64,000 nt of DNA from Micromonospora_I sp040659735 (GCF_040659735.1 NZ_JBFANZ010000007.1:105473-169472), one strand, 5' to 3'; counted from the first letter of the stretch, positions 1 through 11,338 are shown. Notes: a model not told the origin generated them from the letters alone. Made by a program: numbers and translations.

Positions 1-1
1 C

Positions 2-832
2 ATGATCTTGCACGTCCCGGCCTCGCACGACCAGGCGTACCTGGTCTCGGTGCCCCGTGACACCTGGGTCGACGCGCCGCCATTCCCGCGCAGCGGCTTC
101 ACCGGCGGCGCCGCCAAGTTGACCGACGTGTTCCACGCCGGTGCGCAGGGCGGCGGCGGCCGGGCCGGCGGCGCCCAACTGGTGGCGTTGACCATCAAGC
201 AGATCACCGGAATCGAGTTCAACGGCGCGGCGATCATCGACTTCAACGGGTTCAAGAACGTTGTCGACGCGCTCGGCGGGGTCGACCTCTGCGTCGACTA
301 CCGGGTGAAGTCGCAACACATGCGCATGGTCAACGGAAAGCCGATGTGGTTGGCCGACGCCCGCCAGTACGGCGGAGGCGAGGAGATCTGGCACGAAAAG
401 GGCTGCCGGCACATGCCCGGCTGGTCCGCGCTGGACTACTCGCGGCAGCGTTACGGACTGCCCAACGGTGACTACGACCGGCAGCGCCACCAGCAGCAAC
501 TGGTCAAGGCGATCGGCAAGGAGGCGATGAGTGCGGGCGTCATCAGCAACCCGGCGAAGCTCGACCGGGTCATCACGGCGGCCGGCAACGCGTTCATCCT
601 GGACACCGGCGGCGTGCCGATGGCCGATTTCATCTTCACGCTCAAGGGAATGGCCGCCAACGACGTGCTGCTGGTGAAGACGAACGGCGGCACGTTCAAC
701 CCCGTCGCCACGGCCAGCAGCGAGGTCGAGGGACTGAGCGCGGAAAGCCTGGAGATGTTCACCGCCCTGAAGCAGGGCCACCTCGACCAGTACGTGATCG
801 AGCGCCCCGAACTGGTCTCGCGGGACGGTTAG
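2..832 (+). CDS. LytR-CpsA-Psr (LCP) family cell-wall ligase, 5' end missing
   Basis: The reading frame is open at the window edge, so only the C-terminal 276 residues are visible and the ATG at the edge is probably internal. The stretch SVPRDTWVD near residue 17 is the conserved core of LCP proteins. These extracytoplasmic membrane-anchored enzymes transfer undecaprenyl-phosphate-linked polymers to peptidoglycan. Further LCP landmarks are an internal GGVDLCVDY block around residues 90-100 and the DYSRQRYGLPNGDYDRQRHQQ segment around residues 145-165, which contains the conserved arginines of the polyprenyl-phosphate pocket. The N-terminal membrane anchor must lie upstream of the window. The exact polymer transferred cannot be read from the sequence. 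Confidence 0.88.
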   Translation: MILHVPASHDQAYLVSVPRDTWVDAPPFPRSGFTGGAAKLTDVFHAGAQGGGGRAGGAQLVALTIKQITGIEFNGAAIIDFNGFKNVVDALGGVDLCVDYRVKSQHMRMVNGKPMWLADARQYGGGEEIWHEKGCRHMPGWSALDYSRQRYGLPNGDYDRQRHQQQLVKAIGKEAMSAGVISNPAKLDRVITAAGNAFILDTGGVPMADFIFTLKGMAANDVLLVKTNGGTFNPVATASSEVEGLSAESLEMFTALKQGHLDQYVIERPELVSRDG

Positions 833-954
833 ATCCGGGCCGCACGGTGCGCCGGCGGTGCGCCGACCCGGCGGAGGACAACGGGGACGGTCGGCGGCGT
901 ATCCATCGACTCAGCGGGGTAATAGTGTCATACGTCGATCGAAGAGGTGGGCGG

Positions 955-1398
955 ATGGCGAACCGACGGATCTTCCAACGAAGCACACTGCTCGGCGGCC
1001 TCGTGGCGGCACTCGCGCTCAGCGGGTGCACCGGCGTGGGCGTCAGCTCGGCCCCCGACTCCGGTTCGGGGTCCTACCAGGTGTGGGGGCTCAACGAGGC
1101 CTCCAGCACGCTCAGCGGCTCCGACCGGAGCGTGGTGCTCAACGGCGACAACACCAACGGCAGCAAGGAGTTCTTCACCGCCGACGGGACGTGGAGCGCG
1201 GAGGGCTTCGTCCTGGACGACACCGCGGCGACGGCCGTGCGCGCCCTGACCGGCAAGCTCCCCGAGCGCACCGGTGACCCGCAGTGCCGCCGGCTGGTGC
1301 TCGTGGACGACGATCTGCTCGCGCGCAGCGCCGTCGCGGTCGTCGCCCCGGACGAGATCAGCGCCGACGGCCCGGTGGTCGCCGCGAAGCTGGACTGA
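955..1398 (+). CDS. small secreted lipoprotein of unknown function
   Basis: This 147-residue protein begins MANRRIF. The start was chosen because an AGAGG-type ribosome site lies a few bases upstream and a lipoprotein signal peptide follows: a basic n-region, a hydrophobic stretch at residues 11-21 and the lipobox LSGC with the cysteine near residue 23. The mature part is hydrophilic, rich in Gly, Ser, Thr and Asp, and has no family motif that I recognise. It is predicted to be lipid-anchored outside the membrane. It stands alone between the LCP gene and malate synthase. A longer frame starting about 110 bases upstream exists, but its extra residues are Arg-rich and would bury the signal peptide. 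Confidence 0.65.
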   Translation: MANRRIFQRSTLLGGLVAALALSGCTGVGVSSAPDSGSGSYQVWGLNEASSTLSGSDRSVVLNGDNTNGSKEFFTADGTWSAEGFVLDDTAATAVRALTGKLPERTGDPQCRRLVLVDDDLLARSAVAVVAPDEISADGPVVAAKLD

Positions 1399-1639
1399 CG
1401 CCGGACGGCGAGCGCCGGCCAGCGACGGCCGTCGACCGCTCGGCTCATCCGGCCGGCCGCCGGTCGCGTTCGGCGATTGATACCCGTCGCCATCCGTCGA
1501 TGCCGTCGATACAGTCGTGACCAGCACACATCGACGCATCTACACCCTCCGTCAGCACCGGTCGCACCCCGCCAGCACCGCGCCGACGCGGTTGCCGCGC
1601 ACGCGATGCTGTCGCGACGGCGGAAAGGACGGCCGTGTC

Positions 1640-3226
<1,587 letters not shown>

Positions 3227-3268
3227 CCCGATGCGCTGATACGACCATGCCTTGAGGGGAGGCCGGCG

Positions 3269-4735
3269 ATGACCACGACGGACATCAGCGTTCTCGCCGC
3301 GATGTTGCGGGCGGCGATCGGCGACGGGCAGGTGATCAGCGACCGGCAGGAGCTTCGCACGTACGAGTGCGACGGGCTCGCGCAGTACAAGGTCATCCCC
3401 GCTCTCGTCGCGCTCCCCCGCTCGGCGCAGGAATGCGCGGCGGTCGTGCGGGCCTGCGTCGAGGCGGCGGTGCCGTTCGTGGCTCGGGGCTCCGGCACCG
3501 GCCTTTCCGGCGGCGCTCTCCCGCACGCCGACGGGGTGCTCATCGTGACGTCGCAGCTGCGCGCCATCCGGGAGATCGCGCCCCAGGACGAACGGGCGGT
3601 GGTCGAACCGGGCGTCATCAACCTGCAGGTGACCCGCGCCGCCACCCCGTACGGCTACTACTACGCGCCGGACCCGTCGAGCCAGCAGATCTGCTCGATC
3701 GGCGGCAACGTCGCGGAGAACTCCGGCGGCGCGCACTGCCTCAAGTACGGCTTCACCACCAACCACGTCACCGGCCTGCAGGTGGTCACGCCGGACGGCG
3801 ACCTCGTCCGGCTCGGCGGGCGGGCCCCGGACGCGCCCGGCTACGACCTGCTCGGCGCGTTCGTCGGGTCGGAGGGGACGCTGGGCATCGCCACCGAGGT
3901 GACCGTACGGCTGGTGCGGCTCCCCGAGTCGGTGCGCACGCTGCTCGCGGCTTTCCGCGGCACCGACGAGGCGGGCGCCGCGACCTCGGCGATCATCGGC
4001 GCGGGCGTGGTGCCGGCCGCGATCGAGATGATGGACGCGCTGGCGATCGAGGCCGCGGAGGCGGCGGTGCACTGCGGTTACCCGCAGGGCGCCGGCGCGG
4101 TGCTGGTGGTCGAGCTGGACGGACCGGCGCCGGAGGTGGCGGCGCAGTTCACGCAGGTCGAGGGCTTCTGCCGGAGCAACGGGGCGTTCGAGATCCGGGT
4201 CGCCGCCGACGAGGCGGAGCGGGCGCTGTTCTGGAAGGGCCGCAAGTCGGCGTTCGCGGCGGTCGGGCGGATCAGCCCGGACTACATCGTGCAGGACGGG
4301 GTCATCCCCCGCACCGCCCTTCCCGAGGTGCTGCGCCGGATCGCCGAGATCTCCCGCGAGCGTGGGGTACGGGTCGCCAACGTCTTCCATGCCGGTGACG
4401 GCAACCTGCATCCGCTGGTGCTCTTCGACGACAGCGTCGAAGGCCAGGCCGAGCAGGCGGAGGAGGTCTCCGGCGCGATCATCGACCTCTGCGTCGAGTA
4501 CGGCGGCTCGATCACCGGCGAGCACGGGGTCGGGATGGACAAGGCGAAGTACATGCCGCGCATGTACAGCGACGACGACCTGGACACGATGCAACTGGTC
4601 CGCTGCGCGTTCGATCCGCGCGGGCTCGCCAACCCCGGCAAGGTCTTCCCGACGCCGCGGCTCTGCGGCGAGGTGCCGGGGCGGCACAAAGGGGCACATC
4701 CGTTGCAGGAGGCCGGCGTGGCGGAGGTGTTCTGA
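3269..4735 (+). CDS. glcD: glycolate oxidase FAD-binding subunit GlcD
   Basis: This 488-residue flavoprotein belongs to the FAD-binding type 4 / FAD-oxidase C family (glycolate oxidase subunit D, also related to D-lactate dehydrogenase). A PP-loop-like GSGTGLSGGALP lies near residue 75, the FAD-binding CSIGGNVAENSGG block near residue 147, and the C-terminal FHAGDGNLHP and ITGEHGVGMDK motifs near residues 373 and 415. It would oxidise glycolate to glyoxylate together with GlcE and GlcF at the membrane, passing electrons to quinone. The GGGGAGG-like ribosome site just before the ATG supports the start. It is separated from glcE by only two bases, consistent with cotranscription. Confidence 0.93.
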   Translation: MTTTDISVLAAMLRAAIGDGQVISDRQELRTYECDGLAQYKVIPALVALPRSAQECAAVVRACVEAAVPFVARGSGTGLSGGALPHADGVLIVTSQLRAIREIAPQDERAVVEPGVINLQVTRAATPYGYYYAPDPSSQQICSIGGNVAENSGGAHCLKYGFTTNHVTGLQVVTPDGDLVRLGGRAPDAPGYDLLGAFVGSEGTLGIATEVTVRLVRLPESVRTLLAAFRGTDEAGAATSAIIGAGVVPAAIEMMDALAIEAAEAAVHCGYPQGAGAVLVVELDGPAPEVAAQFTQVEGFCRSNGAFEIRVAADEAERALFWKGRKSAFAAVGRISPDYIVQDGVIPRTALPEVLRRIAEISRERGVRVANVFHAGDGNLHPLVLFDDSVEGQAEQAEEVSGAIIDLCVEYGGSITGEHGVGMDKAKYMPRMYSDDDLDTMQLVRCAFDPRGLANPGKVFPTPRLCGEVPGRHKGAHPLQEAGVAEVF

Positions 4736-4737
4736 CG

Positions 4738-6012
4738 ATGCCCGACGCCGCCCTCGCCGCGCTCCGCGGCGCCTCGCACGAGGCCAGCAGCCGCACCAAC
4801 CACACCGACGGCGTGTGGCTCGCCGACGACGAGCCGGTCCTGCCGGGGATACGGCCGCGCTACGTGGCGGCGCCCGGCTCCACCGCGGAAGCGGCCGCGG
4901 TGCTGCGGGCGGCCGCCGCGCACGACCTCGCCGTCGTGGTCTGCGGCGGGATGACGAAGCAGGACTGGGCGGCCCCGCCGCGCCGCTGCGACCTGGTGCT
5001 CAGCACCCGCCGGCTGATCGGCGTGGTCGAGCACGTCGCCGGCGACCTGATCGCGGTGGTGCGGGCCGGCACCCTGGTGACGGAGCTGCGGCAACTGCTC
5101 GCGCCCGCCGGACAGCAGCTCGCGCTCGACGCCCCGCTGCCGGGCGCGACCGTCGGCGGCACGGTGGCGGTGAGTACCAGCGGTCCGCGCCGGATGCTCT
5201 ACGGCACCGTCCGCGACCTGCTCATCGGCGTCACCGTGGTGCGGCCCGACGGGGTGGTGGCCCACGCCGGGGGCAAGGTGGTGAAGAACGTTGCCGGCTA
5301 CGACCTCGGCAAGCTCATCACCGGCTCGTACGGCACGCTCGGCCTGGTCACCGAGTGCGCCTTCCGGCTGCACCCCTCCCCCGCCGCCAGCGCGTACGTG
5401 TCGCGCCGCGTCGCCGACCCGGCCGCCGCCGGCCGGCTCGTCGCCGACGTGCTCGGCGCGCAGGTGGTGCCGAGCGCGTTGGAGGTCGACGCCCCGCCCG
5501 AGGGCGGGTTCGAGGTGGTCGTGCTGCTGGAAGGGACGGCGGAGGGGGTCGCGGGACGGGCGGTGCGGACGATCCGGCTGCTCGGCGGGGACGCGGCGAT
5601 CTCGGACGCGGCGCCGGGCTGGTGGTCGGCGTACCCGTGGGGGTCGGGCGACGTGGGGCTGAAGCTCACCGCGGCGCTCTCCGGGGTGCCGGCGCTCCTC
5701 GGGGCGGCCCTCGCCGCGCGCGAGCGGCACGGCGTGCCGCTGCGGCTGCGTGGCTCGGCCGGCACCGGCGTCCTCTACGTCGGGCTGCCCGGCACGGCCG
5801 CGCCGCAGACCGTGGCCGGCGTCGTCGACGCGCTGCGCGCCGCCGCGCGCGACGTCAGCGGGCACGCGGTGGTGCTGACCGCCCCGGCCGCGGTCCGCGA
5901 GCACGTCGACCTGTGGGGACCGGTCGAGGGCCTGGAGCTGATGCGCCGGATCAAGCAGCAGTTCGACCCCGACGCGCGGTTCGCGCCCGGACGCTTCGTG
6001 GGAGGGATCTGA
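4738..6012 (+). CDS. glcE: glycolate oxidase FAD-binding subunit GlcE
   Basis: This 424-residue FAD-binding protein resembles GlcD but is shorter, as expected for GlcE, and lacks a full C-terminal oxidase domain. The flavin-binding block GKVVKNVAGYDLGKL lies near residue 180 and continues into GSYGTLGLVTECAFRLHP. It begins two bases after the stop of glcD and ends one base before the glcF start, which implies a single transcript and equimolar subunits. GlcE is one of the two flavin-binding subunits of the glycolate oxidase complex. The C-terminal MRRIKQQFDPDARFAPGRFV motif is typical of these oxidases. Confidence 0.92.
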   Translation: MPDAALAALRGASHEASSRTNHTDGVWLADDEPVLPGIRPRYVAAPGSTAEAAAVLRAAAAHDLAVVVCGGMTKQDWAAPPRRCDLVLSTRRLIGVVEHVAGDLIAVVRAGTLVTELRQLLAPAGQQLALDAPLPGATVGGTVAVSTSGPRRMLYGTVRDLLIGVTVVRPDGVVAHAGGKVVKNVAGYDLGKLITGSYGTLGLVTECAFRLHPSPAASAYVSRRVADPAAAGRLVADVLGAQVVPSALEVDAPPEGGFEVVVLLEGTAEGVAGRAVRTIRLLGGDAAISDAAPGWWSAYPWGSGDVGLKLTAALSGVPALLGAALAARERHGVPLRLRGSAGTGVLYVGLPGTAAPQTVAGVVDALRAAARDVSGHAVVLTAPAAVREHVDLWGPVEGLELMRRIKQQFDPDARFAPGRFVGGI

Positions 6013-6013
6013 G

Positions 6014-7462
6014 ATGACCGCGGGCATTCCCACCCAGGGCGGCGTCGACGCGACGAAGGGCAGCGCGCCGGCGAGCGCGCCGCGCGATGTCCTCGGCACC
6101 CTCGCTGCGCCGTCCGGCCCGCCCGCGTTCGACGACCACCACCCGCCCCGGCCCGAGCTGGTCTCCGACTGCGTCCACTGCGGCTTCTGCCTGCCGTCCT
6201 GCCCGACGTACGTGCTGTGGGGCGAGGAGATGGACTCGCCGCGCGGGCGCATCTACCTGATGAAACAGGGGCTCGACGGCGAGCCGCTGTCGGACTCGAT
6301 GGTGCAGCACTTCGACGCCTGTCTCGGCTGCATGGCGTGCGTCACCGCCTGCCCGTCGGGAGTCCGGTACGACCGGCTCATCGAGGACACCCGGCAGCAG
6401 GTGGAGCGGCGGCACGCCCGGTCGCGCCGGGAACGGCTCCTGCGCGGGGCGATCTTCCGGCTCTTCCCGTACCCGAAGCGGCTGCGGCTGCTGCGCGCCC
6501 CGCTGCGGGCGTACCAGGCGACCGGCCTGCGCCGGCTGGTCGCCCGGACCGGGTTGCTCCCCCGGCTGGCGCCGACGCTCTCCGCGCTGGAGTCGCTGGC
6601 GCCCCGGTTGACCCGCCCGGAACGGCTGCCCCAGCGGGTGCCCGCGACCGGCCCGCGACGCGCGGTGGTCGGCATGCTCACCGGCTGCGTGCAGAGCGCG
6701 TTCTTCCCCGACGTCAACGCCGCGACCGCCCGGATCCTCGCCGCCGAGGGCTGCGAGGTGGTGGTGCTGCCGGACCGGCAGGGCTGCTGCGGCGCACTGA
6801 GCGTCCACAATGGTCGCGAGGCGGAGGCGCAACGCTTCGCGCGGAGGCTGATCGACGCGCTCGGCGCGGAGAGCCTCGACTACTTCGTGGTCAACGCGGC
6901 CGGATGCGGCTCGACGCTGAAGGAGTACGGCACGCTGCTCGCCGACGACCCGGCGTACGCCGAGCGGGCGGCGGCGTTCAGCGCGACGGTGCGCGACCTG
7001 TCGGAGCTCCTCGCCGAGCTCGGTCCGGTGGCGCCGCGGCACCCGCTGCCGGTGACCGTCGCCTACCACGACGCCTGCCACCTGGCGCACGCCCAGGGGG
7101 TACGGGCCCAGCCCCGCGCGCTGCTCGCCGGCATCCCCGCCCTGACCGTGCGGGAGATCGCGGACGCCGACATCTGCTGCGGCTCGGCCGGCGTCTGGAA
7201 CGTGCTCAACCCGGAGCCGGCCGCGCAGCTCGGCGAGCGCAAGGCCCGCGACGTGCTCGCGACCGGCGCCGAGCTGCTCGTCACCGCGAACCCCGGCTGC
7301 CTCATGCAGGTCGCGGCGTCGGTCCAGCGGATCGGCGGCACCCTCTCCCTCGCCCACACCGCCCAGGTGCTCGACGCGTCGATCCGCGGCCTGCCCGTCA
7401 CGCACCTGCTCACCCGCTCCACCCGTTCCGCCTCCTCCCGTCCCCCCTCAGCGACGAGGTGA
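6014..7462 (+). CDS. glcF: glycolate oxidase iron-sulfur subunit GlcF
   Basis: This 482-residue protein has two 4Fe-4S clusters with the pattern CxxCxxCxxxCP. The first is in CVHCGFCLPSCP near residue 55 and the second in CLGCMACVTACP near residue 109. Two cysteine-rich CCG domains follow, with GCCGALSVHNG near residue 256 and CCGSAGVWNVLNP near residue 390. This is the standard GlcF layout (also shared by LutA/GlpC-like proteins). It transfers electrons from the flavin subunits to the quinone pool. The first about 45 residues are an extension rich in Ala, Gly and Pro. The start is supported by GGAGGG about 8 bases upstream. The permease gene follows after three bases. Confidence 0.93.
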   Translation: MTAGIPTQGGVDATKGSAPASAPRDVLGTLAAPSGPPAFDDHHPPRPELVSDCVHCGFCLPSCPTYVLWGEEMDSPRGRIYLMKQGLDGEPLSDSMVQHFDACLGCMACVTACPSGVRYDRLIEDTRQQVERRHARSRRERLLRGAIFRLFPYPKRLRLLRAPLRAYQATGLRRLVARTGLLPRLAPTLSALESLAPRLTRPERLPQRVPATGPRRAVVGMLTGCVQSAFFPDVNAATARILAAEGCEVVVLPDRQGCCGALSVHNGREAEAQRFARRLIDALGAESLDYFVVNAAGCGSTLKEYGTLLADDPAYAERAAAFSATVRDLSELLAELGPVAPRHPLPVTVAYHDACHLAHAQGVRAQPRALLAGIPALTVREIADADICCGSAGVWNVLNPEPAAQLGERKARDVLATGAELLVTANPGCLMQVAASVQRIGGTLSLAHTAQVLDASIRGLPVTHLLTRSTRSASSRPPSATR

Positions 7463-7465
7463 CCC

Positions 7466-9283
7466 ATGCTGGAGCAGTACACGATCATCACCGACCCGGT
7501 CGGTGATTCCGTCGCCCTATCCGCGATCTTCGCCGCCTTGCCGCTGCTGACCCTCTTCGTCCTGCTCGGCGCGCTGCGCATGAAGGCCTGGCTCGCCGGG
7601 CTCATCTCCCTCGCGGTCGCGCTGCTGGTCGCCGTTCTCGTCTACGCGATGCCGGCTGGGCAGGCGCTGCTCTCCGCGACCGAGGGCGCGGCGTTCGGCT
7701 TCTTCCCGATCCTGTGGATCGTCATCAACGCGATCTGGGTCTACAACCTCACCGTCGAGAGCGGACACTTCGACGTGCTGCGCCGCTCCTTCGAACGGGT
7801 CAGCCCCGACATGCGGATCCAGGCCATCATCATCGCGTTCTGCTTCGGCGCACTGCTGGAGGCGCTGGCCGGCTTCGGCACACCCGTGGCGATCACCGTG
7901 GTCATGCTGATGGCGCTCGGCTTCCGCCCGATCCACGCCGCCTCCGTCGCGCTCATCGCCAACACCGCGCCGGTGGCGTTCGGTGCGCTCGCCACCCCGA
8001 TCGTCACGCTCGCCACCGTCACGAGCGGGGCCAGCGACGATGCCCGGCTCACCGTCGAGACCCTCGGCGCGATGGTCGGCCGACAGACCCCGATCCTCGC
8101 GGTCGTCGTGCCGCTCGTGCTCGTCGCCGTCGTCGACGGCCGGCGCGGAGTCCGGCAGACCTGGCCGGCCGCGCTCGTCGCCGGGATCTCCTTCGGCATC
8201 GCGCAGTTCGTCGCCGCCAACTACATCTCGGTGCCGCTCACCGACATCGTCGCGTCGCTGGTCTCCGCCGCCGCGGTCGTGGCGCTGGTGCGGGTCTGGC
8301 GTCCGGCCGAGTCGCCCAACCTGCACAGCGAGCGGACGACGACCAGCGCCGCCGTGCCGGCGGCCCGCAGCGGGGACCGGGACGTCGCCGCGCGCAGCAC
8401 GGTCACCACGGGCGGCGGCGGGTCGACCGCGGGTGACGTCATCGGGGACGCGCCGGGCGAGCAGAGCGCCGTGGACCGGGACGCACCGGTCACGGCCGCC
8501 GGCGGCGGCGACCGGCCCGGCGTACGCACGCGGGACAGCGGAGCGGAGGTGGCGCGGGCCTACACGCCGTACCTGATCATCATCGCCATCTTCTCGATCG
8601 CGAACCTCGGCGCGGTCAAGGACGCGCTGGCGGGCGAGCCGTGGACGGTGAAGTTCGCCTGGCCGGGGCTGGACGTCGTCAACAGCGCCGGTGCGCCGGT
8701 CTCGTCGATCACCTTCACCCTCAACTGGCTGCCGGCGGCCGGCAGCCTGATGATCCTCGCCGGCATCCTCACCGCGCTGGTGCTGCGCATCTCCGCCCGT
8801 CGCGCCCTGCGGGCCTACCTCGCCACCTACGTCGAACTGCGGTACGCGATCGTCACGGTGATGGCGGTGCTGGCCCTGGCCTACGTGCTCAACCAGTCCG
8901 GGCAGACCAACACCCTCGGCGCGTTCCTGGCGCAGGCCGGTGGCGGTTTCGTCTTCCTCTCCGCGATCCTCGGTTGGATCGGCGTCGCGGTGACCGGATC
9001 GGACACGTCGGCGAACGCCCTCTTCGGCGCGCTGCAGGTGCAGACGGCGGCGCGGGCGGGGCTCGACCCGCTGCTGCTGGCGGCGGCGAACTCCTCCGGC
9101 GGCGTGATGGGCAAGATGATCAGCCCGCAGAACCTGGCGATCGCCGCCGCCGCGGTCGGCATGGCCGGCCGCGAGGGCGAGATCTTCCGCAAGGTGTTCG
9201 GGTGGAGCCTGCTCCTGCTGCTGTTCATGTGCGTGATCGTGGCGCTGCAGGGCTCACCCGTGCTCGGTTGGATGGTGCCCTGA
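7466..9283 (+). CDS. LctP-family L-lactate/glycolate permease
   Basis: This 605-residue integral membrane protein of the lactate permease family (LctP/GlcA) has about 13 hydrophobic segments. Recognisable family blocks are EGAAFGFFPILWIVINAIW near residue 75, the GALLEALAGFGTPVAIT block near residue 130 and SGGVMGKMISPQNLAIAAAAVG near residue 550. Its place directly behind glcDEF suggests glycolate import, with lactate as an alternative substrate, since the family transports both. A hydrophilic insert of about 90 residues (roughly 282-370, rich in Thr, Gly, Asp and Arg) interrupts the hydrophobic segments between the two halves and is absent from the compact family members I know. The gene closes the apparent operon that starts at aceB. 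Confidence 0.9.
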   Translation: MLEQYTIITDPVGDSVALSAIFAALPLLTLFVLLGALRMKAWLAGLISLAVALLVAVLVYAMPAGQALLSATEGAAFGFFPILWIVINAIWVYNLTVESGHFDVLRRSFERVSPDMRIQAIIIAFCFGALLEALAGFGTPVAITVVMLMALGFRPIHAASVALIANTAPVAFGALATPIVTLATVTSGASDDARLTVETLGAMVGRQTPILAVVVPLVLVAVVDGRRGVRQTWPAALVAGISFGIAQFVAANYISVPLTDIVASLVSAAAVVALVRVWRPAESPNLHSERTTTSAAVPAARSGDRDVAARSTVTTGGGGSTAGDVIGDAPGEQSAVDRDAPVTAAGGGDRPGVRTRDSGAEVARAYTPYLIIIAIFSIANLGAVKDALAGEPWTVKFAWPGLDVVNSAGAPVSSITFTLNWLPAAGSLMILAGILTALVLRISARRALRAYLATYVELRYAIVTVMAVLALAYVLNQSGQTNTLGAFLAQAGGGFVFLSAILGWIGVAVTGSDTSANALFGALQVQTAARAGLDPLLLAAANSSGGVMGKMISPQNLAIAAAAVGMAGREGEIFRKVFGWSLLLLLFMCVIVALQGSPVLGWMVP

Positions 9284-9304
9284 CCGCCGCGGAAAAACCG
9301 GCGG
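9284..9304. terminator. probable bidirectional hairpin between convergent genes
   Basis: CCGCCG-CGG and CCGGCGG form a short imperfect stem around a run of five A. It lies in the 27-bp gap between the permease stop and the stop of the convergent GGDEF/EAL gene. The A-run reads as a U-run only on one strand and the stem is short, so confidence is limited. Confidence 0.4.
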
Positions 9305-9310
9305 CGCGGG

Positions 9311-11233
9311 TCAGCCGGTCGCGGCGGCGGCGTCGACGGTCGTGGAGTAGCTCCGCAGGGGCCACTCCCGACCGTCGAGCCAGCTTTCGAACGGCCCCGG
9401 ACGGGCGATGCCGTAGCCCTGCGCGTAATCCACACCGACCGTGCGCAGGCAGCTCAGGATCTCGTCGTTCTCGACGAACTCGGCGATGGTGCGCAGCCCC
9501 AACTGGTGGCCGATCCCGTTGACCGCCTCCACCATGTACCGGTCGACCGGGTCGTGGGTGATACCCCGGACGAAGTTGCCGTCGATCTTCAGGTAGTCGA
9601 CGGGCAGGCTCTTGAGGTAGGCGAACGACGACAGGCCGGCACCGAAGTCGTCGAGCGCGAAGTGGAACCCCATGCCACGGAGCTGGCTGATGAAGTCGGC
9701 CGCGGCGGCGAGATCGGCGATCGCGACGGTCTCGGTGATCTCGAAGCAGATGAGGTTCGGCGCGACACCGGTCACCATCAACTGCTCGCGGATGTGCGCG
9801 AGAAAGCCGCAGTCCCCGATGGACGGGCCGGAGAGGTTGATCGAGTAGCGGTCACCGTTCACCTCCCGGCCCGCATAGCGGCGGGCGAGGGTGGAGAAGG
9901 CGGAGGTCACCACCCAGCGGTCCAGCGCCGGCAGCAGGTCGTAGCGTTCGGCGGCGGGCAGGAAGAGTCCCGGGGCGACGATGCTCCCATCGGTGTCGCG
10001 CAGCCGCAGCAGCAGCTCGCCGAAGGTCCCGTAACCGTGGCCGGTCACCGGACTGATGGGCTGGAAGTAGAGCTCGAGCCGCTCTTCGCGCAGCGCGGCC
10101 ATCACCCTGCCGGCCCAGTGCATCGCGTTGCGGTGACGGGCCAGGGCACCGTCGTCGGGCTCGTAGACCTCGACCCGGTTGCGCCCCTTGTTCTTGGCGG
10201 TGTAGCACGCCGCCTCGGCGGCCTCGATGACGTCCTGCGGTCCCGGGGTCAGCGGCGTGACGGCGACGACGCCGACGCTCGCGGTGACCTCGAATGTCCG
10301 GTCCGCGAACGCGAACCGGCCCTGCGCGAGCCGGGTCCGGATCCGTTCGGCGACGGCCACCGCGGCCGGGAGGGTGTGTCCGGAGAGGAGCAGCGCGAAT
10401 CGGTCGCCGCCGAGGCGGGCAAGGTCGGGGCCGTCGGGGTCCAGCTCCCGGATGGCGGCGGCGACCTGGCACAGCAGGGCGTCACCAGCGGCCTGGCCAC
10501 CCGCCTCACTCACGATCTTGAAGCGGTCCAGATTCAGTACGCAGACCGCGTTCTGCGCATCGCCTGCCGGGAGAACCTCCGCGACCCGGCGTTCGAACTC
10601 CGTTCGGTTCAGCGCCCCGGTCAGCGCGTCGTGGCTGCTCTGGTACGCCAGTTCGGCGGCGGCCCGATGCTGGGCGTCCCGGGCGGTCTCGGTCAGTCGC
10701 CAGTTCACCAGCGACGCGACCGCGGCGGCACCGATGAACGTCGCGTGGATGGCCGCCCATTTGATCGGCTGATGCTGGGCGTCGGGATGGCTGTAGACCA
10801 GATGCGACGCGATCACGCCCACCACCGCGTGTTCGATCAACACGAATGCCGAGGCCACCAGGAACGTCAGCCAGTCCTGGTAGAACGTCATCACGAACAT
10901 CATGACGAAGAAGTGGAAGTGCGCCTCGGTCAGCCCGTCCGCCAGGTGGACCAGGATCGCGGAGGATCCGACCAGCCCCAGGGTCGCGACGACCGAGCGC
11001 AACCGGCGGCCGATCTGGCGCCGGGCCGCCACCACGAGGATGACCATGAGGGGCGCCACGTCCAGGGCCGCATGCCCCGGCCCGCCGCCGCGCCACAACG
11101 CGAATGCGAACAGGCCGAGCGCGTGCAGTCCGATCAGCCAGAGGATCACGCGGTGGCGCATCGACCACTCGGTGGGCGTCAGCGGCAGTCCTCTCGGAAG
11201 CGCCCCGCGCACAGCGTCGATCAGTCCATTCAC
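9311..11233 (-). CDS. membrane GGDEF-EAL (c-di-GMP turnover) protein
   Basis: This 640-residue protein has about five or six N-terminal membrane segments (residues about 28-185), then a GGDEF domain and a C-terminal EAL domain. The cyclase active-site loop reads GGDRF, so diguanylate cyclase activity is doubtful. The EAL domain looks intact: the EAL-equivalent ELLLR, the Asn in INLSG, the Glu in FEITE, the DDFGAG pair, the Lys in KIDGNF, the Glu in AEFVE and the Gln in AQGYGIARP are all present. The best prediction is a c-di-GMP phosphodiesterase with a degenerate GGDEF domain that may bind GTP. It starts at GTG after a GAGGG ribosome site. A PilZ effector gene lies about 1.3 kb away. Confidence 0.9.
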   Translation of the reverse strand: MNGLIDAVRGALPRGLPLTPTEWSMRHRVILWLIGLHALGLFAFALWRGGGPGHAALDVAPLMVILVVAARRQIGRRLRSVVATLGLVGSSAILVHLADGLTEAHFHFFVMMFVMTFYQDWLTFLVASAFVLIEHAVVGVIASHLVYSHPDAQHQPIKWAAIHATFIGAAAVASLVNWRLTETARDAQHRAAAELAYQSSHDALTGALNRTEFERRVAEVLPAGDAQNAVCVLNLDRFKIVSEAGGQAAGDALLCQVAAAIRELDPDGPDLARLGGDRFALLLSGHTLPAAVAVAERIRTRLAQGRFAFADRTFEVTASVGVVAVTPLTPGPQDVIEAAEAACYTAKNKGRNRVEVYEPDDGALARHRNAMHWAGRVMAALREERLELYFQPISPVTGHGYGTFGELLLRLRDTDGSIVAPGLFLPAAERYDLLPALDRWVVTSAFSTLARRYAGREVNGDRYSINLSGPSIGDCGFLAHIREQLMVTGVAPNLICFEITETVAIADLAAAADFISQLRGMGFHFALDDFGAGLSSFAYLKSLPVDYLKIDGNFVRGITHDPVDRYMVEAVNGIGHQLGLRTIAEFVENDEILSCLRTVGVDYAQGYGIARPGPFESWLDGREWPLRSYSTTVDAAAATG

Positions 11234-11338
11234 TGCCCTCTGATCGGCGCATCAGGGGAAAAATAAAGCAATGTCGGATAACATCCAATCCGACCGCCCC
11301 ACCCTGCCGGGAGCGGCCGGATCGGACGGCCGCACGAC

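Noticed and set aside
9506..11266. 586-residue plus-strand frame opposite the GGDEF/EAL gene
   Set aside because: Charged low-complexity shadow frame; the minus-strand gene has intact domain motifs.
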